Assembly (NCBI GenBank): GCA_002426755.1
Contig: DINI01000019.1
Location: forward strand, 78,349 to 142,348
Length of the DNA: 64,000 bases
Direction: 5' to 3'
Source of the DNA: Flavobacteriaceae bacterium UBA5544
Lineage (GTDB): Bacteria; Bacteroidota; Bacteroidia; Flavobacteriales; Flavobacteriaceae
Below the pieces are notes generated by a model. The model had not been told where the DNA came from. It searched no databases and worked only from the letters and a program-made list of their open reading frames with translations. Made by a program: the position numbers and the translations under genes. Shown here in pieces: positions 53,222-62,152 of this stretch. Numbering within the stretch: the first letter of the stretch is position 1; each line of letters begins with the position of its first letter.

Positions 53222-54157
53222 ATGAAAATTCTTCACCTTGATACCAACCATCCCTTACTTATCAATCAACTGAACGCATTGGGATTTATAAATGATGAGG
53301 ATTATTCCTCTCCAAAAGACATTATAGAATCCAAAATTTCAGCATATGATGGCATTATTTTAAGAAGCCGTTTCTCGATTGATAAACAATTCCTTAAGAC
53401 CGCTCAAAATCTCAAATTTATTGGGCGTGTTGGTGCAGGATTGGAAAATATAGACGTTCAATATGCGGAGCAAAAAGGAATTAAACTTATTGCTGCTCCG
53501 GAAGGTAATAGAAATGCGGTTGGTGAGCACGCCCTTGGGATGCTTTTGTCGCTATTCAACAAACTCAACAAAGCAGATAATGAAGTTAGATATGGCAAAT
53601 GGCTGCGCGAAGACAATCGTGGTGTCGAACTAGACGGCAAAACGGTTGGGTTAATTGGTTATGGCAATATGGGGAAAGCTTTTGCTAAAAAACTGTTAGG
53701 TTTTGAGGTCGAAGTTCTGTGTTATGACATCAAAAACAATGTTGGTAACAAACATGCAAAACAAGTGTCACTAAAAGAATTTCAAAAGCAAGTTGATGTT
53801 GTAAGTTTGCATACCCCCCAAACTCCCAAAACAGTGGGAATGATAAATTCTAAATTCATCGATCAGTTCCAAAAACCATTTTGGTTTATCAATACGGCTC
53901 GTGGCAAAAGTGTCATCACAGAAGATTTGGTCAATGCCCTAAAATCTGGGAAAATACTTGGAGCAGGTTTGGATGTATTGGAATATGAAAAATCCTCTTT
54001 CGAGGATCTGTTTTCTTCAGAAATGCCAGAAGCATTTCAATATTTAATTAAAGCTGAAAATGTGTTATTGACACCTCACGTAGCAGGTTGGACCATTGAA
54101 AGCAAGGAAAAACTGGCTCAAACTATTGTTGACAAAATAAAGGCTGAATTTTATTAA
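53222..54157 (+). CDS. D-isomer-specific 2-hydroxyacid dehydrogenase (phosphoglycerate dehydrogenase-like)
   Basis: The product has 311 residues. The NAD-binding Rossmann motif is VGLIGYGNMGKAFA, followed by catalytic Arg in INTARGKSV, Glu in GLDVLEYE and His in LTPHVAGWT. There is no C-terminal ACT domain, so it is the short form. Substrate may be 3-phosphoglycerate or another 2-hydroxyacid. It starts immediately after the mgtE stop, in the same operon as rsmA and mgtE. Confidence 0.9.
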   Translation: MKILHLDTNHPLLINQLNALGFINDEDYSSPKDIIESKISAYDGIILRSRFSIDKQFLKTAQNLKFIGRVGAGLENIDVQYAEQKGIKLIAAPEGNRNAVGEHALGMLLSLFNKLNKADNEVRYGKWLREDNRGVELDGKTVGLIGYGNMGKAFAKKLLGFEVEVLCYDIKNNVGNKHAKQVSLKEFQKQVDVVSLHTPQTPKTVGMINSKFIDQFQKPFWFINTARGKSVITEDLVNALKSGKILGAGLDVLEYEKSSFEDLFSSEMPEAFQYLIKAENVLLTPHVAGWTIESKEKLAQTIVDKIKAEFY

Positions 54158-54182
54158 CTTTAGGCTTGTAAAATCTATCAAT

Positions 54183-54638
54183 ATGCAATATAAAGCTCAC
54201 TCACCTGAAGATTATATAAGTCAGGTGCCGGAAGAACGCCGAGAGACTTTGAACAAATTAAGGAAAACCATAAAAGATAATTTACCAAAAGGTTTTGAAG
54301 AAGGTATTCAATATGGAATGATAGGCTATTACGTTCCTCATAGCATTTATCCCGATGGTTATCATTGTACACCAGAACTTCCATTGCCATTTATGAGTTT
54401 TGCTTCTCAAAAGAATTCTATCAATCTTTATCATATGGGCCTGTATTCCAAAAAAGATTTATATGATTGGTTTGTAACTGAATTTCCAAAACATTCCAAA
54501 CGTAAATTGGATATGGGGAAAAGTTGTATTCGATTTAAAAAAATTGAAGACATCCCATTCGAACTCATTGCGGAACTTTCGACTAAAATGACGGTAAAGG
54601 AATGGATTGATATTTATGAAAAAGCAGTTAAAAAATAA
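54183..54638 (+). CDS. DUF1801 domain protein
   Basis: The product has 151 residues. It opens with SPEDYISQVPEERRETLNKL and contains FEEGIQYGMIGYYVPHS and LDMGKSCIRFKKIEDIP, matching the DUF1801/YdhG-like family. Function is unknown. It is followed after 5 nt by a VOC-family gene. Confidence 0.85.
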   Translation: MQYKAHSPEDYISQVPEERRETLNKLRKTIKDNLPKGFEEGIQYGMIGYYVPHSIYPDGYHCTPELPLPFMSFASQKNSINLYHMGLYSKKDLYDWFVTEFPKHSKRKLDMGKSCIRFKKIEDIPFELIAELSTKMTVKEWIDIYEKAVKK

Positions 54639-54643
54639 CTATT

Positions 54644-55030
54644 ATGAAGAAAAGAGTAACAGGAATTGGCGGAATGTTCTTTAAGAGCAGCGACCCAAAA
54701 GCATCCAGAGAATGGTACAATAAACATCTTGGTTTTGATACCAATGACTATGGATGTACTTTTTGGTGGAAAGACAAAGAAGGTAATGACTGCTCAACAC
54801 AATGGAGCCCATTTGCAGCAGACACCAAATATTATGAGCCTTCCAAAAAGGAATTTATGTTTAATTATCGGGTTGAAAATTTAGAAGAACTTCTAAAGGT
54901 TTTAAAAGAAGAAGGCGTTACGATTATTGGCGATATACAAGAATATGAATACGGAAAATTTGGTTATATCATGGACAATGACGGCAATAAAATAGAACTT
55001 TGGGAGCCTGTTGATAAAGCGTTTTTGTAA
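54644..55030 (+). CDS. VOC / glyoxalase-like domain protein
   Basis: The product has 128 residues with the vicinal-oxygen-chelate fold: KSSDPKASREWYNKHLGF at the start and YGKFGYIMDNDGNKIELWEP at the end, the latter carrying a typical metal-ligand Glu. The substrate is unknown and could include glyoxalase, fosfomycin-resistance-like or dioxygenase-like reactions. It probably shares a transcript with the DUF1801 gene. Confidence 0.87.
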   Translation: MKKRVTGIGGMFFKSSDPKASREWYNKHLGFDTNDYGCTFWWKDKEGNDCSTQWSPFAADTKYYEPSKKEFMFNYRVENLEELLKVLKEEGVTIIGDIQEYEYGKFGYIMDNDGNKIELWEPVDKAFL

Positions 55031-55083
55031 ATGGATTCATTTTTTTAGTATCTTTAAATTTCTAACCTTATAAAAATAAAAAT

Positions 55084-55527
55084 ATGTCCGATGATAAAAA
55101 TTTAGGCGACGATCTTGACGATATGTTGGACGACGCAAAACAAGGGGCAAGAGAATTTGCTGATGACACCAAACGAACCGCGCATGAATTCTCTGAAGGT
55201 GCTAAAAAAACAGCCAACGAATTTTCCGAAGGTGCACGTGAAGCATTTAACTCTACCTCTGGAGAAAACAAAAAAATACTAGCAGGTGTTCTGGGTATTA
55301 TTCTTGGCGCATTTGGTGTACACAAATTCATTTTAGGCTACAACAAAGAAGGAGGAATTCTATTGGGCATCACACTTTTAGGCATCGTACTTTCTTGTGT
55401 CGGCATTGGAGTTTTTGTGGTATGGATTACGAGTTTGATTGGATTAATTGAAGGAATCATTTATCTCACTAAATCTGATGCAGAATTCTATGCCACTTAT
55501 CAAGTGGGCAAAAAACCTTGGTTCTAA
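55084..55527 (+). CDS. TM2 domain protein with amphipathic N-terminal repeats
   Basis: The product has 147 residues. The acidic N-terminal half has 11-residue-like helical repeats (REFADDTKRTAHEFSEGAKK, TANEFSEGAREAF). The C-terminal half holds two membrane helices of the TM2 family (GVLGIILGAFGVHKFILGYN, then VVWITSLIGLIEGIIYLT). Function is unknown. The repeats resemble LEA/apolipoprotein-like amphipathic helices. It has its own terminator. Confidence 0.85.
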   Translation: MSDDKNLGDDLDDMLDDAKQGAREFADDTKRTAHEFSEGAKKTANEFSEGAREAFNSTSGENKKILAGVLGIILGAFGVHKFILGYNKEGGILLGITLLGIVLSCVGIGVFVVWITSLIGLIEGIIYLTKSDAEFYATYQVGKKPWF

Positions 55528-55537
55528 CGACCGATTG

Positions 55538-55570
55538 AAGCCAAACACAATACTGTTTGGCTTTCTTTTA
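55538..55570 (+). terminator. Terminator after the TM2 gene
   Basis: The 10-bp stem AAGCCAAACA / TGTTTGGCTT has a 6-nt loop and is followed by a T-rich tract. Confidence 0.75.
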
Positions 55571-55622
55571 AAAATATTTCATCGCAATATTACGATTGAT
55601 TAGTGTCGACAATTGAAAATAA

Positions 55623-56645
55623 TTAATTACCATCAATCAACTGATAATCGAAAGGCAATAAATCCCCTATCCGCTGATTGCCCATGTCTCCGCCAAAAAG
55701 GACTTTTTCTATGGGAGCGTAATTGCCATATTTATCAATTAAAAATCCTTCTTTATTTTCTCCCAATATAGATTGTCTTGTTTTATCGTAAAGAATAACA
55801 ATCTTTTGTGATAGAATTACTTTCATATTTTTACCGTTCTCAAAAGGCTGTATATCAATATACTTATATGCAGGTACTTTAAAACCCTCATTAAAAATTT
55901 GATAACCTTCTTTTTCCAAGTCCTTTTTGTACAAAGCTCTCATAAAATGAAGTACAGATCCTTCATAGGTTTTATCTCTTTTTTTAAGGGTTCTTTTTGT
56001 ATTTACAGAATCCAAATCGCTATAAAACGAAGTACCAGTATACACGACGGAATTTATTTTAAATTGCTTTTGTAATACATCGACATAGTTGTACTCTATG
56101 ACAAAATCCTGTATATCAAAAGAGACCAAATACTTTAGGTTCTCATTTCTAATCTGTACTGGCCTTTTCGAACTGGCAGTTAATTGGTTGGTTTTTGAAT
56201 TAAACCTCAAAATTAAATCAGATTCATTCAGTATTTTACATGAATTGCCATTATCGGTCTTTCCTAAAAACTCTCTTCTAAAGTGCTGTAATTTGAGTTC
56301 TTTTGGCATGCCATCATCTGCTGATATCACAACTTCATCCAATGTATTGAGATCTTCGGACATTAATATTTTGTAAAACTTACCAGATTCGTAATTAGAA
56401 ATAATCGTTTTTTGATATCCGATAAAAGAAATAATCAAAGGAGAGGTAACCCCTTGTACTATATCAATTTTAAATTCGCCATTGGAGTTAGTGGATGTTC
56501 CGATACTCGTCCCATCAAAATAGACTGAAGCGCTTTCTATGGGAAGGTTTGTTTGATGGTCCAAAACAATTCCTTTCAATGTTTGGCAAAAAAGTGAGGG
56601 TGTAAACCAAAGAAGACAAAATATTAAAACGAACAGCTTATTCAT
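55623..56645 (-). CDS. Exported protein with carboxypeptidase-regulatory-like domain
   Basis: ATG at 56645 (MNKLFVLIFCLL) is chosen, giving 340 residues. Signal peptide about 1-20. A CarboxypepD_reg-like beta-sandwich (about 22-100; GIVLDHQTNLPIESASVYFD) ends with NTLDEVVISAD, as at the start of TonB receptors, but no plug or barrel follows. The rest (about 110-340) is an exported beta-rich region of unknown fold. It overlaps olsF by 8 nt, so it is co-translated with it. It may work at the envelope together with the lipid synthase (inference). Confidence 0.8.
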   Translation of the reverse strand: MNKLFVLIFCLLWFTPSLFCQTLKGIVLDHQTNLPIESASVYFDGTSIGTSTNSNGEFKIDIVQGVTSPLIISFIGYQKTIISNYESGKFYKILMSEDLNTLDEVVISADDGMPKELKLQHFRREFLGKTDNGNSCKILNESDLILRFNSKTNQLTASSKRPVQIRNENLKYLVSFDIQDFVIEYNYVDVLQKQFKINSVVYTGTSFYSDLDSVNTKRTLKKRDKTYEGSVLHFMRALYKKDLEKEGYQIFNEGFKVPAYKYIDIQPFENGKNMKVILSQKIVILYDKTRQSILGENKEGFLIDKYGNYAPIEKVLFGGDMGNQRIGDLLPFDYQLIDGN

Positions 56646-58467
56646 CACCATTCTCCGCAAATTTCCGCTCCATTTCTGCTTGGAATTCCTCCATGACAGG
56701 TTTTACAGTACTCTCTGGCAAGTCTGCAATACGAATGTACATCAATCCATCAACTGCGTTGTTGAAGAGGGGATCGACGTTAAAAGCTATTACTTTAGCA
56801 TTCTGCTTAATGTATTTTTTAATCAAAACTGGTAAGCGCAAAGCACCCGGCTCCAATTCATCAATGATTTTGTCAAATTTCATCAAATCAGCTTCTGTCT
56901 CATCAAACACGAAATCCTTATCAGCATCTTTTAGCTTTACCTTAAATTCCTTTTTGGGATGCACATATTGTGCTATATAAGGGTCGTAATAATTGGATTT
57001 CATAAACTCAATCATCAATGACTTTGAAAAATTGGTAAACTTATCACTAATCGTTACGCCTCCAATCAAATATTTGTGCTCCGGATATCTCAAAGTAGTA
57101 TGCACAATGCCTTTCCAAAGCAAAAACAGAGGCATTGGTTTCTGTTGGTATTCACTAATGATGAAAGCTCGTCCCATTTCTATGGATTCACTCATCATTT
57201 TATATAGTTCGGGCTCAAATCTGAATAAATCCTGAAGATAAAACCCGTCGATACCATATTTTGCAAAAATCTTCGAGCCCAATCCCATTCGGTAAGCACC
57301 AGCTAGCATATTGGTATCTTTATCCCACAGAAACATATGGTGGTAATAATTATCAAATGAATCCAAGTCAATTGCCTCATTGGTGCCTTCTCCTACTTCC
57401 CTAAAGGTGATTTCTCGCAACCGGCCAATCTCACGTAAAATATTTGGGATGGATGCAGAGTCTGTCAAGAAGACTTCGTAATTCTTACTTTCCAACAACC
57501 TGCAATCCCTTTTTCGCAAGGCATCGACCTCTTTTTTCATCACTTCTACACCTACAGGAGTGACAATGTTTTTCACGGGTTTTGGCACTTTTAAAGTTGA
57601 AGAAATCGAGCTCAACACATTCTCCTTTTGGTCAAAGGAATTAGAAAGCATATAGGTCTTCTTCCTTAAAAATTCAGAAAATTCTGGAAGCGTTTTGTAT
57701 TCTTTTTGGTCAGCAACAGACAATGGTCTACCAATTCTTACCTTGATGACGCGACGTTTTTGGGTTAGCAGTTCTGAAGGTAGTTTAGCAGTCCTAAAAG
57801 TGTCGCTGATTTTAGATAGTTTGTAGAATAATTTGCTGTTTTTTGCGTGAAAATAAATCGGAACCACAGGAACCTCGGCTTTCTGAATCAATTTCATGGC
57901 AGCTTCTTCCCAAGGCCTATCAATTACTAACTTACCATCTCTATATGTAGACACCTCTCCAGCTGGAAAAATCCCCAATGGATGACCTTCACGTAAATGC
58001 AGAATGGCATTTTTGAACCCAGCAATACTCGATTTTGCATCTTTATGCTCTTCAAACGGGTTTACGGCCATGATATATGGTTTCATGGGCTCTATGCGAT
58101 GAAGTAAAAAATTAGCCATTATTTTAAAATCGTTCCTTTGTTGAAGCATCAACTTCAATAACAAAATACCATCAATACCTCCAAGTGGATGGTTAGAAAT
58201 GGTAATGTAGGAACCTTCTTTTGGCAATCGTTTAAAGTCTTCTTCCGGAATATCGAACTTAATCTGAAAATCATCAAGAATAGCATCCAAAAATTCGACC
58301 TCTTTAAGATGCTTGTTGCGATTGTATATCTTATTAAGCGTAGAAATCTTGAGAAGTTTCATAAGAATCCAACCACAGAACGTTCCAAAAACACCATACT
58401 TGTCGGCATTAATGGCTGTAGCGACTTCTTTAGCCGTTACTAATCCTGTATCTGTTGGTTTGGTCAT
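56638..58467 (-). CDS. olsF: Bifunctional ornithine lipid synthase (OlsF-like)
   Basis: The product has 609 residues. An N-terminal PlsC-type acyltransferase domain has H93/D99 (ISNHPLGGIDG) and FPAGEVST. A C-terminal OlsB/hemolysin-like N-acyltransferase domain (about 310-500) has CRLLESKNYEVFLTDS, LREITFREVGEG and AGAYRMGLG. This is the OlsF arrangement described in Serratia and Flavobacterium: the C-terminal half attaches a 3-hydroxyacyl group to ornithine, and the N-terminal half O-acylates it. Ornithine lipids are phosphorus-free membrane lipids, useful when phosphate is scarce. The following gene overlaps by 8 nt. Confidence 0.85.
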   Translation of the reverse strand: MTKPTDTGLVTAKEVATAINADKYGVFGTFCGWILMKLLKISTLNKIYNRNKHLKEVEFLDAILDDFQIKFDIPEEDFKRLPKEGSYITISNHPLGGIDGILLLKLMLQQRNDFKIMANFLLHRIEPMKPYIMAVNPFEEHKDAKSSIAGFKNAILHLREGHPLGIFPAGEVSTYRDGKLVIDRPWEEAAMKLIQKAEVPVVPIYFHAKNSKLFYKLSKISDTFRTAKLPSELLTQKRRVIKVRIGRPLSVADQKEYKTLPEFSEFLRKKTYMLSNSFDQKENVLSSISSTLKVPKPVKNIVTPVGVEVMKKEVDALRKRDCRLLESKNYEVFLTDSASIPNILREIGRLREITFREVGEGTNEAIDLDSFDNYYHHMFLWDKDTNMLAGAYRMGLGSKIFAKYGIDGFYLQDLFRFEPELYKMMSESIEMGRAFIISEYQQKPMPLFLLWKGIVHTTLRYPEHKYLIGGVTISDKFTNFSKSLMIEFMKSNYYDPYIAQYVHPKKEFKVKLKDADKDFVFDETEADLMKFDKIIDELEPGALRLPVLIKKYIKQNAKVIAFNVDPLFNNAVDGLMYIRIADLPESTVKPVMEEFQAEMERKFAENGDE

Positions 58468-58488
58468 GCTTACAAAAATAATAAAATG

Positions 58489-59739
58489 TTAATTAGTAAC
58501 CATCTGAACGGTCTCTTGCGTCAATTGTTTCAAAAGCACATTTTTCCCTTCTTCCAATGCGTTGATGGCCTCTACATTATAATGTCTTACCGTGTACAAA
58601 GACACATTTTCGTGGCAGGTAACTTTAAATTTGGCTTTTAGGTGCTGTAATAATTTATCAAGATTATTATAAATGTTGTCTGCACAAACTGAAAAACTAA
58701 TCGCGGAGTTTTGTATGACATCCACTTTCATTTTGTATAAATGCAACATTTTAAAAATTTCGCTAATGTTTTCTTCTACAATGTATGAAAAATCCAAGGA
58801 AGACAGCGAAATCAAAACTTGATTCTTTTTGACTATAAAACAGGGAATATTAGGCTCTATCTTTTTTCCTCTTCCAACCATCGTTCCAGGGCTCTGTGGA
58901 TTTAAAAAAGATTTTACGTACAAAGGAATTTCCTTTGCCTGCAATGGTTGTAAGGTTTTTGGATGAATCACCGAGGCTCCATAAAAAGCAAGCTCAATAG
59001 CTTCACTATAAGAAATTTGATGAAGCAATTGTGCGTTTTCAAAATATCGTGGGTCAGCATTCAACACTCCCGGAACGTCCTTCCAGATAGTGACGCTATC
59101 TGCATTCAAGCAATAGGCAAAAATCGCAGCTGTGTAATCACTTCCTTCCCGGCCCAACGTCGTCATAAAATTATTGGCATCACTCCCAATGAAACCTTGT
59201 ACGATGTTTAGGCTTTTTTTGTCAAAGCTAGAAGCAATCTGTTGTTGTGTCACCTCCCAATTGACGTTTGCCCTACGGTAATAATTGTCGGTTTTGATGA
59301 ACTCCCTAGCGTCAATCCAGTTATTCTTCAGACCAATTTCGTTGAGATATTCACTAACGATCAAGGTAGATACAAGCTCACCATACCCTATGGATTGGTC
59401 GTAAACAAAGTTATAATCTGGTGATTTATTCCGATCGAAAAAACTTCTTAATTCATCAAAAAGATTAGAGACTTTCTTAAAAATAGGATGCTTTTCATTA
59501 TCAAAAAGCTCCAAAAGAATTTCATTATGATATTTCTTGACATCTTGCAACGAACTTTGCAATTCGCTTTTATTATTAAAATAATTATCGATGATTACTT
59601 CGATGGCATTGGTGGTCTTTCCCATTGCAGAAATAACGATCAAGGTGTTTTCGTAACCCACTTTTTGTAGCACACTAGCCACGTTTTTTACGCCATTTGC
59701 ATCCTTCACCGATGCACCGCCAAATTTGAATACTTGCAT
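58489..59739 (-). CDS. lysC: Monofunctional aspartate kinase
   Basis: ATG at 59739 (MQVFKFGGASVKD) is chosen, as the earlier start overlaps the upstream gene. The product has 416 residues. The amino-acid kinase domain (about 1-285) contains KFGGASVKD, FIGSDANNFMTTLGREGSDYTAA and WKDVPGVLNADPR. ACT domains (about 300-405) suggest feedback control. It phosphorylates aspartate for Lys, Thr and Met synthesis. It is 1 nt from the upstream GNAT gene. Confidence 0.93.
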   Translation of the reverse strand: MQVFKFGGASVKDANGVKNVASVLQKVGYENTLIVISAMGKTTNAIEVIIDNYFNNKSELQSSLQDVKKYHNEILLELFDNEKHPIFKKVSNLFDELRSFFDRNKSPDYNFVYDQSIGYGELVSTLIVSEYLNEIGLKNNWIDAREFIKTDNYYRRANVNWEVTQQQIASSFDKKSLNIVQGFIGSDANNFMTTLGREGSDYTAAIFAYCLNADSVTIWKDVPGVLNADPRYFENAQLLHQISYSEAIELAFYGASVIHPKTLQPLQAKEIPLYVKSFLNPQSPGTMVGRGKKIEPNIPCFIVKKNQVLISLSSLDFSYIVEENISEIFKMLHLYKMKVDVIQNSAISFSVCADNIYNNLDKLLQHLKAKFKVTCHENVSLYTVRHYNVEAINALEEGKNVLLKQLTQETVQMVTN

Positions 59740-59740
59740 T

Positions 59741-60220
59741 CTATAATTTTGATAAATAATTTTTGATTCCTTGTTCATTCAAATGTACAACGTCCCAATC
59801 ACGTTTGACATCTGCTCCTTTTTTTATATAAAAATCTATTGCTGGTTCGTTCCAATCCAAAACTTCCCAACTGATTCTTCTAACATTTAATTGGTTACCA
59901 TATTTTACAACTTCATCCAATAACGCTGTTCCTAATCCTGAACCTCGCATCTTTTGGCTGACGATCAAATCTTCCAAATGCAATACGTTTCCTTTCCATG
60001 TTGAAAATCTTCCATAAACCAAAGCAATGCCTTCAATTTTATAATCGACTTCAGCAACAAAGCATGTAAATTTTGGGTGTTCTCCAAAACCGTTGGTTCT
60101 TAAATCGTTAACGGTTACTTCAACGGCATCTGGTTCTTTTTCGAAAACAGCCAACTCTTTAATAAGGTCCAGAACTTGAGCCATATCGTCTTGAGTTGCC
60201 ATTCTTATTGAGAAATTCAT
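59741..60220 (-). CDS. GNAT family acetyltransferase (SSAT / thialysine acetyltransferase-like)
   Basis: The product has 159 residues. It starts with IRMATQDDMAQVLDLIKELA and has FEKEPDAVEVT, VLHLEDLIVSQKMRGSGLG (acetyl-CoA loop) and WEVLDWNEPAIDFYIKKGA. This pattern matches diamine/thialysine N-acetyltransferases. The exact amine substrate is not known. It heads the unit with aspartate kinase. Confidence 0.88.
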   Translation of the reverse strand: MNFSIRMATQDDMAQVLDLIKELAVFEKEPDAVEVTVNDLRTNGFGEHPKFTCFVAEVDYKIEGIALVYGRFSTWKGNVLHLEDLIVSQKMRGSGLGTALLDEVVKYGNQLNVRRISWEVLDWNEPAIDFYIKKGADVKRDWDVVHLNEQGIKNYLSKL

Positions 60221-60277
60221 GTTTAAAAATTTGAGTAAATATAGTTTAAACTTAAAGATATTAAAACATTAAATCTC

Positions 60278-60324
60278 AACGAAAACGTTGTAGTTTCTAA
60301 AAAAATGCGATATTTGCAACGTTG
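60278..60324 (+). promoter_or_regulatory. fbp promoter with flanking CAACG palindromes
   Basis: TTG (60288-60290), an 18-nt spacer and GATATTTG (60309-60316, one mismatch from TAnnTTTG) form a promoter. CAACG-AAAA-CGTTG (60277-60290) overlaps the -33 and CAACGTTG (60317-60324) sits just after the -7 element, near the start site. Their shared half-site suggests an operator. Confidence 0.4.
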
Positions 60325-60374
60325 AAAATAATCTTTTATCGACAAACATCTATTTTAATCAACTGTTACATTCC

Positions 60375-61382
60375 ATGGCTAAAAAAAATCAGACCCTAGG
60401 TGAATTTATCATCGAAAATCAAGCTTCTTTTAAATATACTTCAGGTGAATTATCGAGCTTAATAAATTCCATTAGATTGGCCGCGAAAGTTGTTAATTAT
60501 GAAGTTAACAAGGCGGGTTTGGTTGATATCATTGGGGCTGTTGGCGAAACCAATATTCAAGGTGAGCACCAACAAAAACTTGATGTGTATGCCAATGAAA
60601 AGTTCATCCAAACGATGACCAACAGAAATATTGTTTGTGGTATTGCCAGTGAAGAAGAGGATGATTTTATTGCCATCAACAGCCAAGATGAAAATCATCA
60701 AAATAAATATGTGGTGCTGATTGACCCTTTGGATGGTTCTTCAAATATAGATGTGAATGTTTCGGTTGGAACCATTTTCTCCATTTACCGACGGGTCACT
60801 CCTATTGGCACACCAGTTACACTTGAAGATTTTCTTCAACCAGGAAATCAACAGGTTGCAGCTGGTTATGTGGTTTATGGCACCTCCACAATGATTGTTT
60901 ATACCACCGGAGCTGGCGTGAACGGCTTTACATTAAATCCTGCAATTGGAACATTTTATTTGTCACATCCCAATATGCAATTCCCTGAAGACGGAAACAT
61001 TTATTCTGTGAATGAAGGAAACTACATCCACTTCCCGCAGGGTGTTAAAAACTACATTAAATATTGCCAAATGGAAGAAGGCGACAGACCATACACTTCA
61101 AGATATATTGGCTCATTGGTGTCTGATTTCCATAGAAATATGATTAAAGGCGGCATCTATCTATATCCAAAAAGCTCTATGAATGCTAAAGGAAAATTAC
61201 GCTTGCTTTATGAATGCAATCCTATGGCATTTTTGGCCGAACAAGCAAACGGTAAGGCAAGCGATGGGTTTCAACGTATTATGGACATACAACCTACTGA
61301 ATTGCACGAACGAGTTCCGTTTATTTGCGGTAGCAAAAACATGGTGGAAAAATGTGAGGAATTTATGCGCAACGCACAATAA
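60375..61382 (+). CDS. fbp: Class I fructose-1,6-bisphosphatase
   Basis: The product has 335 residues. Metal-binding IASEEEDDF, then LIDPLDGSSNIDVNVSVG, and substrate-binding RYIGSLVSDFHRNMIKGGIY and GKLRLLYECNPMAFLAEQA are all typical. It dephosphorylates fructose-1,6-bisphosphate in gluconeogenesis. It is monocistronic, diverging from the GNAT gene. Confidence 0.97.
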   Translation: MAKKNQTLGEFIIENQASFKYTSGELSSLINSIRLAAKVVNYEVNKAGLVDIIGAVGETNIQGEHQQKLDVYANEKFIQTMTNRNIVCGIASEEEDDFIAINSQDENHQNKYVVLIDPLDGSSNIDVNVSVGTIFSIYRRVTPIGTPVTLEDFLQPGNQQVAAGYVVYGTSTMIVYTTGAGVNGFTLNPAIGTFYLSHPNMQFPEDGNIYSVNEGNYIHFPQGVKNYIKYCQMEEGDRPYTSRYIGSLVSDFHRNMIKGGIYLYPKSSMNAKGKLRLLYECNPMAFLAEQANGKASDGFQRIMDIQPTELHERVPFICGSKNMVEKCEEFMRNAQ

Positions 61383-61462
61383 AACAACAACAATTCAAAT
61401 TCCAAATTCCAAGAAGAAATTATAAATAATTTTGGAGAATCAATCCATCTTTTTTAAATAGA

Positions 61463-61500
61463 AAAGCCGCTCAACATCATTGGAACGGCTTTATATTTTT
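61463..61500. terminator. Terminator after fbp
   Basis: AAAGCCG / CGGCTTT closes a larger, partly paired loop and is followed by TATATTTTT. It lies between the convergent fbp and TerB-like genes. Confidence 0.6.
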
Positions 61501-61512
61501 GAATAAAAAAAT

Positions 61513-61550
61513 TCTCTTTTCTCTTTTCTCTTTTCTCTTCTCTCTTTTCT
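61513..61550. repeat. Pyrimidine-rich simple repeat (CTCTTTT units)
   Basis: About five units of CTCTTTT/CTCTTCT lie just after the 3' end of the TerB-like gene. On the minus strand it is purine-rich, resembling the repeats at 46316 and 50858. Confidence 0.7.
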
Positions 61551-61559
61551 TAAAAAAGA

Positions 61560-61991
61560 TTATCGATTCATATGCTTTATTTCTTCCATAAAGGTATCTA
61601 AATCAACACCATCATTTACCAATGTCAACGCTTTATCTACAACGTACATGACATTGTTTGGAGAAAATCCTAATCCAATCCCTATTTTCTTTAGCAAGGT
61701 TACTTGCTTTTCACCTTTTATATGGTCAGCATATACCATCCTTGCCAAATCATATAAACGCTCCAAACGTCTGTCATAAGAAGATGGTGGGTTGATTGGA
61801 TGCGATTGGTAGTCTTTCAAGATTTGTTTGTAGTCACCTTCACTGATGTCAAGATTTCTTGCCAATCGGTCCAAAAACGCTTTTTCCTCATCCGTAATTA
61901 TTCCATCGTCCATAGCCACTCTTACAATCGCAGCAAAATGGTCTTCATTACGCTTTTTAAATCCGCTATCAAATAAATCTGAAAATGACAT
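61560..61991 (-). CDS. TerB-like protein
   Basis: The product has 143 residues, all helical. It contains FAAIVRVAMDDGIITDEEKAF and VYADHIKGEKQVTLLKKIGI, the two acidic helical repeats of the TerB fold that bind metal in tellurite-resistance proteins. Single TerB genes like this lack the ter operon, so tellurite resistance should not be assumed. An exact -7 element (TATATTTG, minus strand, 62016-62023) precedes it. Confidence 0.87.
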   Translation of the reverse strand: MSFSDLFDSGFKKRNEDHFAAIVRVAMDDGIITDEEKAFLDRLARNLDISEGDYKQILKDYQSHPINPPSSYDRRLERLYDLARMVYADHIKGEKQVTLLKKIGIGLGFSPNNVMYVVDKALTLVNDGVDLDTFMEEIKHMNR

Positions 61992-62015
61992 AAGTTTCTT
62001 GTTTTAAAAGTCGTG

Positions 62016-62023
62016 CAAATATA
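62016..62023 (-). promoter_or_regulatory. -7 element of the TerB-like gene
   Basis: On the minus strand it reads TATATTTG, exact TAnnTTTG, 25 nt before the start codon. Confidence 0.5.
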
Positions 62024-62125
62024 GTTAAAGTTCATTCTTTTTTAAACTAAAAAACGAGCTTTTTTTGCTGGTGTTTTTTAAGATTAAATTCACATCCACT
62101 ATGAAACAATATAAATTGTAAACTT

Positions 62126-62133
62126 TATATTTG
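62126..62133 (+). promoter_or_regulatory. -7 element of mfd
   Basis: TATATTTG is an exact TAnnTTTG match, 20 nt before the TTG start of mfd, giving a leader of roughly 13 nt. Confidence 0.5.
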
Positions 62134-62152
62134 TGCTTCAAAATAAATTGTC

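Noticed and set aside
61560..61991. Tellurite resistance determinant
   Set aside because: Only a lone TerB-like gene is present, without terC, terD or terZ relatives nearby.
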